Below are positions 5,296 to 8,318 of a stretch of DNA of 8,318 nt, one piece after another (positions within the stretch are counted from its first letter, which is position 1; each line of letters begins with the position of its first letter). This DNA is from Deltaproteobacteria bacterium (GTDB lineage: Bacteria > Myxococcota_A > UBA796 > UBA2385), in the NCBI GenBank assembly GCA_016845285.1, contig JAERSX010000922.1:1-8318 (forward strand), written 5' to 3'. The notes beneath the pieces were generated by a model, which saw only the letters and a program-made list of their open reading frames with translations, did no database searches and had not been told where the DNA came from. A program made the position numbers and the translations under genes.

Positions 5296-7002
5296 ATGGC
5301 CCTCGAAGACCCCGACTCCGTCGACTTCAGCGCCATCGCTCGCGGTCGTGGCTACCAGGGAGAGAGCCTCCTCGTCGAGCACGCGAGCCCGCGCCCGGTG
5401 TCCAGCTGCGCGGTGCTTGTGCTCGGCCCCCACGGCTACGCCGACACCTCGGCCTACCGCCCCCTGCGCCTCCTCGCCGACCTCATCGCCCATCGAGGCT
5501 ACCGGGTGCAGCGCCTCGACTGGCCGGGCCTGGGGGACAGCGCTGGCGATGCCCTGGACCCCGATCTCCTGGGCCGTCAGATCACGGCCGTCAAGACCGC
5601 CGTGGCCGGCCTGCGCGACCGGGGCTTTGGCCAAGTGGTGGGCATCGGCGTGGGCCTGGGCGCGCTCCTCGGCCTGGCGGTCGGCAGCCTCGACGGCCTG
5701 GTGGCCTGGGCCCTGCCCACCACGGGCAAGCGGGCCATGCGCGCCGAGCGGGCCTTCCACAAGCTGGCCGCCAAGAGCTACGGGTCCCCCCCTCCAGGCG
5801 CCGTCCATCCTCCCGCAGGCGCGGTCGAGGCCGGCGGCTTCCTGTACGGCCCACAGACGGTTCGTGGCCTCGAAGAGCTCGATGCAGCCGCCCTCATCGC
5901 CACACACGCGCCAGCGCGGGTGCTGCTCTTGCCCCAGGACGGAGGCACCGCCCCAGCCAAGGTCGTGGCTGCCCTCGAGGCCGCCGGAAGCGAGGTGGTG
6001 CTCGGTGAGGCCGACGGTCTGGGCGACCTGTTGGAGAGCGCCTACCAGGCCGCACTCTCGGTCGCGGTCCGCGAAGCCATCCTGGCCTGGCTCCCCACCG
6101 ACGGGCACACCTTCACGCCTCCGCCTCCGACCTGGGCGCCAGCCCTCACCCCCATGCCCGGGGTCGAGGAGCGGCTCTGGGTGCAGGAAGGGGGCGCCGG
6201 CGATCTCGTGGGGATCCTGTGTCGCCCGACCGCTGTCACCGAGGGTCGGGACTGGACCCTCTTCTTCAACGCAGGCGGGATCCGCCGCTGCGGCCCCAAC
6301 CGCCTCTGGACCCGAGCCGCCCGCGCGCTGGCTGAAGAGGGGCGCCCCTCTCTGCGCTTCGACGTACGCGACGTGGGGGACAGCGACGGCAGCAGCGAGC
6401 CGCACCCAGACCTGGAGGCCATGTACGCAGAGTCCGCCATCGCCGACGCCGTGCAGGCCGTGGACGCCCTGCGGGCCCTCGGCGCCACCAGCGTGGATGT
6501 CGTGGGGCTCTGTTCGGGGGCCTTCCTCGGGGTCCAGGTGGCCCTGCGCCGCGAGGTGCGCCGAGCCGTGCTCTTCAACGGACTCGCCTACGTCTGGAAC
6601 GACGACGCGCGGGCCTCATCGATGACCAGCCAGATCGGCCGCTCGCTCCTCGATGCCCGGCGATGGCACCGCCTGCTCACCGGTCGCATCGACGCGCGGG
6701 CGCTCGCCCGCTCCATCGGCAGCAAGGCGAGGCTGCGGGCCGGCGACCTGCGCGACCGGCTCGGCGGAGTGCCGCCCCCGAACGAGGTGGCGCGGGTGCT
6801 GAGGGACGTCCAGGCCCGAGGGACCGATCTCCAGCTCGTGTCCAGTGCCGGTGACCCCAGCATCGCCTACCTCGATCGGCACCTCTCATCGGACCAGCGG
6901 CCCCCGCTGACCCTGCTTCCGGGCGTCGACCACACCATCCGTCCTGCCTGGGCTCACGCGCGCGTCGTACAGTTGATCATGAGCGGCGCCACCAAGGGCT
7001 GA
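5296..7002 (+). CDS. Tandem alpha/beta-hydrolase: degenerate N-domain, Cys-nucleophile C-domain
   Basis: A 568-residue cytosolic protein made of two alpha/beta-hydrolase domains, about twice the length of a single-domain member. Domain 1 (~25-268) has P-H-G-Y (45-48), Y-R-P-L-R-L-L-A-D (54-62) and G-L-G-D-S-A-G (78-84). Its nucleophile elbow reads G-V-G-L-G (118-122), with Gly120 where Ser or Cys is expected, and no His follows the last strand, so it looks inactive. Domain 2 (~290-565) has N-A-G-G (325-328), G-P-N-R (333-336), R-F-D-V-R-D-V-G-D-S-D-G (354-365) and elbow G-L-C-S-G (404-408) with nucleophile Cys406. Asp520 and His546 (V-D-H-T-I) complete a Cys-Asp-His triad. This resembles the exosortase A-associated hydrolase 1/2 pair and related ACP-linked hydrolases, fused here. 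It heads an operon with an acyl carrier protein, so thioester hydrolysis or acyl transfer on the carrier is the likely job (inference). The ribosome binding site is weak. Confidence 0.85.
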   Translation: MALEDPDSVDFSAIARGRGYQGESLLVEHASPRPVSSCAVLVLGPHGYADTSAYRPLRLLADLIAHRGYRVQRLDWPGLGDSAGDALDPDLLGRQITAVKTAVAGLRDRGFGQVVGIGVGLGALLGLAVGSLDGLVAWALPTTGKRAMRAERAFHKLAAKSYGSPPPGAVHPPAGAVEAGGFLYGPQTVRGLEELDAAALIATHAPARVLLLPQDGGTAPAKVVAALEAAGSEVVLGEADGLGDLLESAYQAALSVAVREAILAWLPTDGHTFTPPPPTWAPALTPMPGVEERLWVQEGGAGDLVGILCRPTAVTEGRDWTLFFNAGGIRRCGPNRLWTRAARALAEEGRPSLRFDVRDVGDSDGSSEPHPDLEAMYAESAIADAVQAVDALRALGATSVDVVGLCSGAFLGVQVALRREVRRAVLFNGLAYVWNDDARASSMTSQIGRSLLDARRWHRLLTGRIDARALARSIGSKARLRAGDLRDRLGGVPPPNEVARVLRDVQARGTDLQLVSSAGDPSIAYLDRHLSSDQRPPLTLLPGVDHTIRPAWAHARVVQLIMSGATKG

Positions 7003-7016
7003 AACCCAGGACATCC

Positions 7017-7256
7017 ATGCGCACCGAAGAGATCCGCGAGATCGTGGGCAAGCACGCCCGCCTCCCTGTCGACGTGGCCGGTCTGGGCGCCACCGATGAC
7101 CTCTACGCGGCCGGTCTCACCTCACTGACCACCGTACACCTCATGCTGGCCATCGAAGACCACTTCGACGTCGAGTTCCCCGACGAGATGTTGAGTCGAC
7201 AGACCTTCGAGAGCCTCCAGTCCATCGCCGAGGCCGTGGCCGAGATCCAGGAGTGA
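7017..7256 (+). CDS. Free-standing acyl/aminoacyl carrier protein
   Basis: A 79-residue acidic protein of the four-helix phosphopantetheine-binding fold and normal length for a discrete carrier. D-D-L-Y-A-A-G-L-T-S-L (27-37) contains Ser36, the predicted 4'-phosphopantetheine attachment site. The usual Asp before it (D-S-L) is Thr35. Helix 2 L-M-L-A-I-E-D-H-F-D-V-E-F-P-D (42-56) is very ACP-like. The 'DLYxAGLTS' and 'ED.FDVEFPD' spelling is like carriers in specialised clusters (exosortase A-associated, or amino acid:[carrier protein] ligase loci) more than housekeeping AcpP; that is from memory of family patterns. AGGA five bases before the ATG is a good ribosome binding site. It starts 14 bases after the hydrolase stop and ends 21 bases before the dehydrogenase, so all three should be one transcript. 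It needs a phosphopantetheinyl transferase and a loading enzyme, neither in the window. Confidence 0.92.
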   Translation: MRTEEIREIVGKHARLPVDVAGLGATDDLYAAGLTSLTTVHLMLAIEDHFDVEFPDEMLSRQTFESLQSIAEAVAEIQE

Positions 7257-7277
7257 GCACCCTCCCATGAGGCCGTC

Positions 7278-8318
7278 ATGCCCGAGCTGAGCGCCCTGCT
7301 GGCGACGGTGCGCGCCATCGGCAAGACCGTGGTGGCCGAGCACGCCGACGACGTCGATCGCGACGCCCGCTTCCCCCACGAGGCCTTCGCCGCCCTCAAG
7401 GAAGCGAAGCTGCTCAGCGCCTATGTGCCCGAAGAGCTGGGCGGAATGGGCCTCGACGTGGTGGAGATCACCCGTATCTGCGAGGCGCTGGCGCCCTTCT
7501 GCGCGTCGACCGCCATGATCTACGCCATGCACCAGATCCAGGTGGCCATCGTGGTCCACCACGCCCTGCACGAGCCGTCCTGGCGGGCGTGGGCCGAGCA
7601 GCTGGTGACGGAACAGTGGCTCCTGGCATCGGCCACCACCGAGCTGGGCATCGGCGGGGATGTGCGCAGCTCGAAGTGCGCCGTGGTTCGCGAGGGCGAC
7701 CGCTACACCCTCACCAAGCAAGCCCCGGTGATCTCCTACGGCGCCGAGGCCGACGCGATCATGGTGACGGCCCGCCGCGCCGAAGACGCAGGCGCCAGCG
7801 ACCAGGTCGCCGTGCTGGTCGACAAGGCCGACTACACCCTGGACGAGCTCTGGGGCTGGGACACCCTGGGCTTCCGTGGCACCTGCTCCTCCGGCTTCAC
7901 CTTGACCGCCAGCGGGCCGGTGAGCCGCGTCCTGCCCGTGCCCTACGCCGACATCCACGCCAAGACCATGCACGCCTACGCCCACTGCACCTGGGCGGCC
8001 TTGTGGCTGGGCCTCGCCGCCGGCGCCGTCGGTCAGGCACGGTCCGTCGTGCGCAAGCAGGCCCGCAAGACCCCCGGCGAGATGCCGCCCTCGGCCCTGC
8101 GCCTGGCCGAGGTGGACGCCGTGCTCTTCGGCATGCGCAACAGCGTGGCGCACACCACCGCCGACTACGCCGCCCGCCTCCTTGACCACACCGACGGTCC
8201 CTTCCCCGCCGACTTCGACTTCGCGGTGAGGGTGAGCAACCTCAAGGTCACGAGCTCCCAGCTGGTGGTGGAGATCGTCAGCAAGGCCCTGATGATCTGC
8301 GGCATCGCCGGCTACCGG
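7278..8318 (+). CDS. Acyl-CoA dehydrogenase-like flavoprotein, 3'-truncated
   Basis: The frame is open from ATG 7278 to the last base, 347 codons without a stop. An earlier ATG at 7267 is in a frame that stops at once, and AGG six bases upstream supports 7278. It follows the acyl-CoA dehydrogenase plan: N-terminal helical domain (~1-112) with F-P-H-E-A-F-A-A-L (34-42) and V-P-E-E-L-G-G-M-G (50-58), middle beta-barrel (~115-220), then a helical C-terminal domain. The first family signature is A-T-T-E-L-G-I-G-G-D (119-128), related to the usual AxTExxxGSD but with Gly for Ser. W-D-T-L-G-F-R-G-T-C-S (194-204) matches the 'W..lGmRgt.S' segment. The fragment ends at G-I-A-G-Y-R, just before the 'R..RD' end of the family, so roughly 30-45 residues, including the usual position of the catalytic Glu in many members, are missing. 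In this operon it probably oxidises a carrier-bound acyl or aminoacyl thioester (inference). Confidence 0.9.
   Translation, partial: MPELSALLATVRAIGKTVVAEHADDVDRDARFPHEAFAALKEAKLLSAYVPEELGGMGLDVVEITRICEALAPFCASTAMIYAMHQIQVAIVVHHALHEPSWRAWAEQLVTEQWLLASATTELGIGGDVRSSKCAVVREGDRYTLTKQAPVISYGAEADAIMVTARRAEDAGASDQVAVLVDKADYTLDELWGWDTLGFRGTCSSGFTLTASGPVSRVLPVPYADIHAKTMHAYAHCTWAALWLGLAAGAVGQARSVVRKQARKTPGEMPPSALRLAEVDAVLFGMRNSVAHTTADYAARLLDHTDGPFPADFDFAVRVSNLKVTSSQLVVEIVSKALMICGIAGYR

Noticed and set aside
5170..6405. Minus-strand open frame (411 codons) opposite the hydrolase gene.
   Set aside because: It overlaps the divergent intergenic region and the hydrolase coding region, is Gly/Ala/Val/His-rich and lacks any motif; the plus-strand frame has two recognisable hydrolase domains.
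7122..8189. Minus-strand open frame (355 codons) opposite the carrier protein and dehydrogenase.
   Set aside because: It is an antisense shadow of the dehydrogenase, which has clear ACAD motifs on the plus strand and an uninterrupted frame to the window edge.

Overview
The window is very GC-rich: third codon positions are almost all G or C. It encodes three lipoproteins with short signal peptides. One has a D/T/A tandem linker after its lipid-anchor cysteine and another has a proline/acid-rich tail there. This style, plus densely packed genes on both strands, suggests a large-genome member of the Myxococcota or a related former deltaproteobacterial lineage. That is inference; there is no rRNA or marker gene to fix it. 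I see no tRNA, rRNA, CRISPR array, transposase or attachment site, and no gene-free stretch reaches 300 bases.

Layout: (1) Bases 3-2679, plus strand: the 3' end of an arylsulfotransferase-like beta-propeller gene, then 10 bases later a lipoprotein carrying a DUF3604/PHP-like metal-dependent hydrolase domain. (2) Bases 2713-5164, minus strand, convergent with the first pair: three genes read right to left, with gaps of 57 and 94 bases. They are a large lipoprotein with an unassigned central domain and an RTX-like C-terminus, a small lipoprotein with an LEA/FxLyD-like beta domain, and an NADPH-dependent FMN reductase of the flavodoxin fold. (3) Bases 5165-5295: a divergent intergenic region with a perfect 11-bp direct repeat and an overlapping imperfect hairpin, the best candidate regulatory DNA in the window. 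(4) Bases 5296-8318, plus strand: a tight three-gene operon (gaps of 14 and 20-21 bases) of a double alpha/beta hydrolase, a free-standing acyl carrier protein, and an acyl-CoA dehydrogenase-like flavoprotein cut by the window edge.

The third block is the most interesting. The hydrolase protein contains two alpha/beta-hydrolase domains. The first has a glycine where the nucleophile should be and no recognisable catalytic histidine. The second has a complete Cys-Asp-His set (C406, D520, H546). Together with a discrete carrier protein and a dehydrogenase, this points to chemistry on a carrier-tethered acyl or aminoacyl group: loading (enzyme not in the window), alpha,beta-dehydrogenation, then release or transfer by the cysteine hydrolase. 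Precedents are the exosortase A-associated hydrolase/ACP gene sets, the amino acid:[carrier protein] ligase clusters, and prolyl-carrier-protein dehydrogenation in pyrrole biosynthesis. Which one applies, if any, depends on the genes beyond base 8318. The first two blocks are mainly cell-envelope or exported proteins of unknown physiological role.
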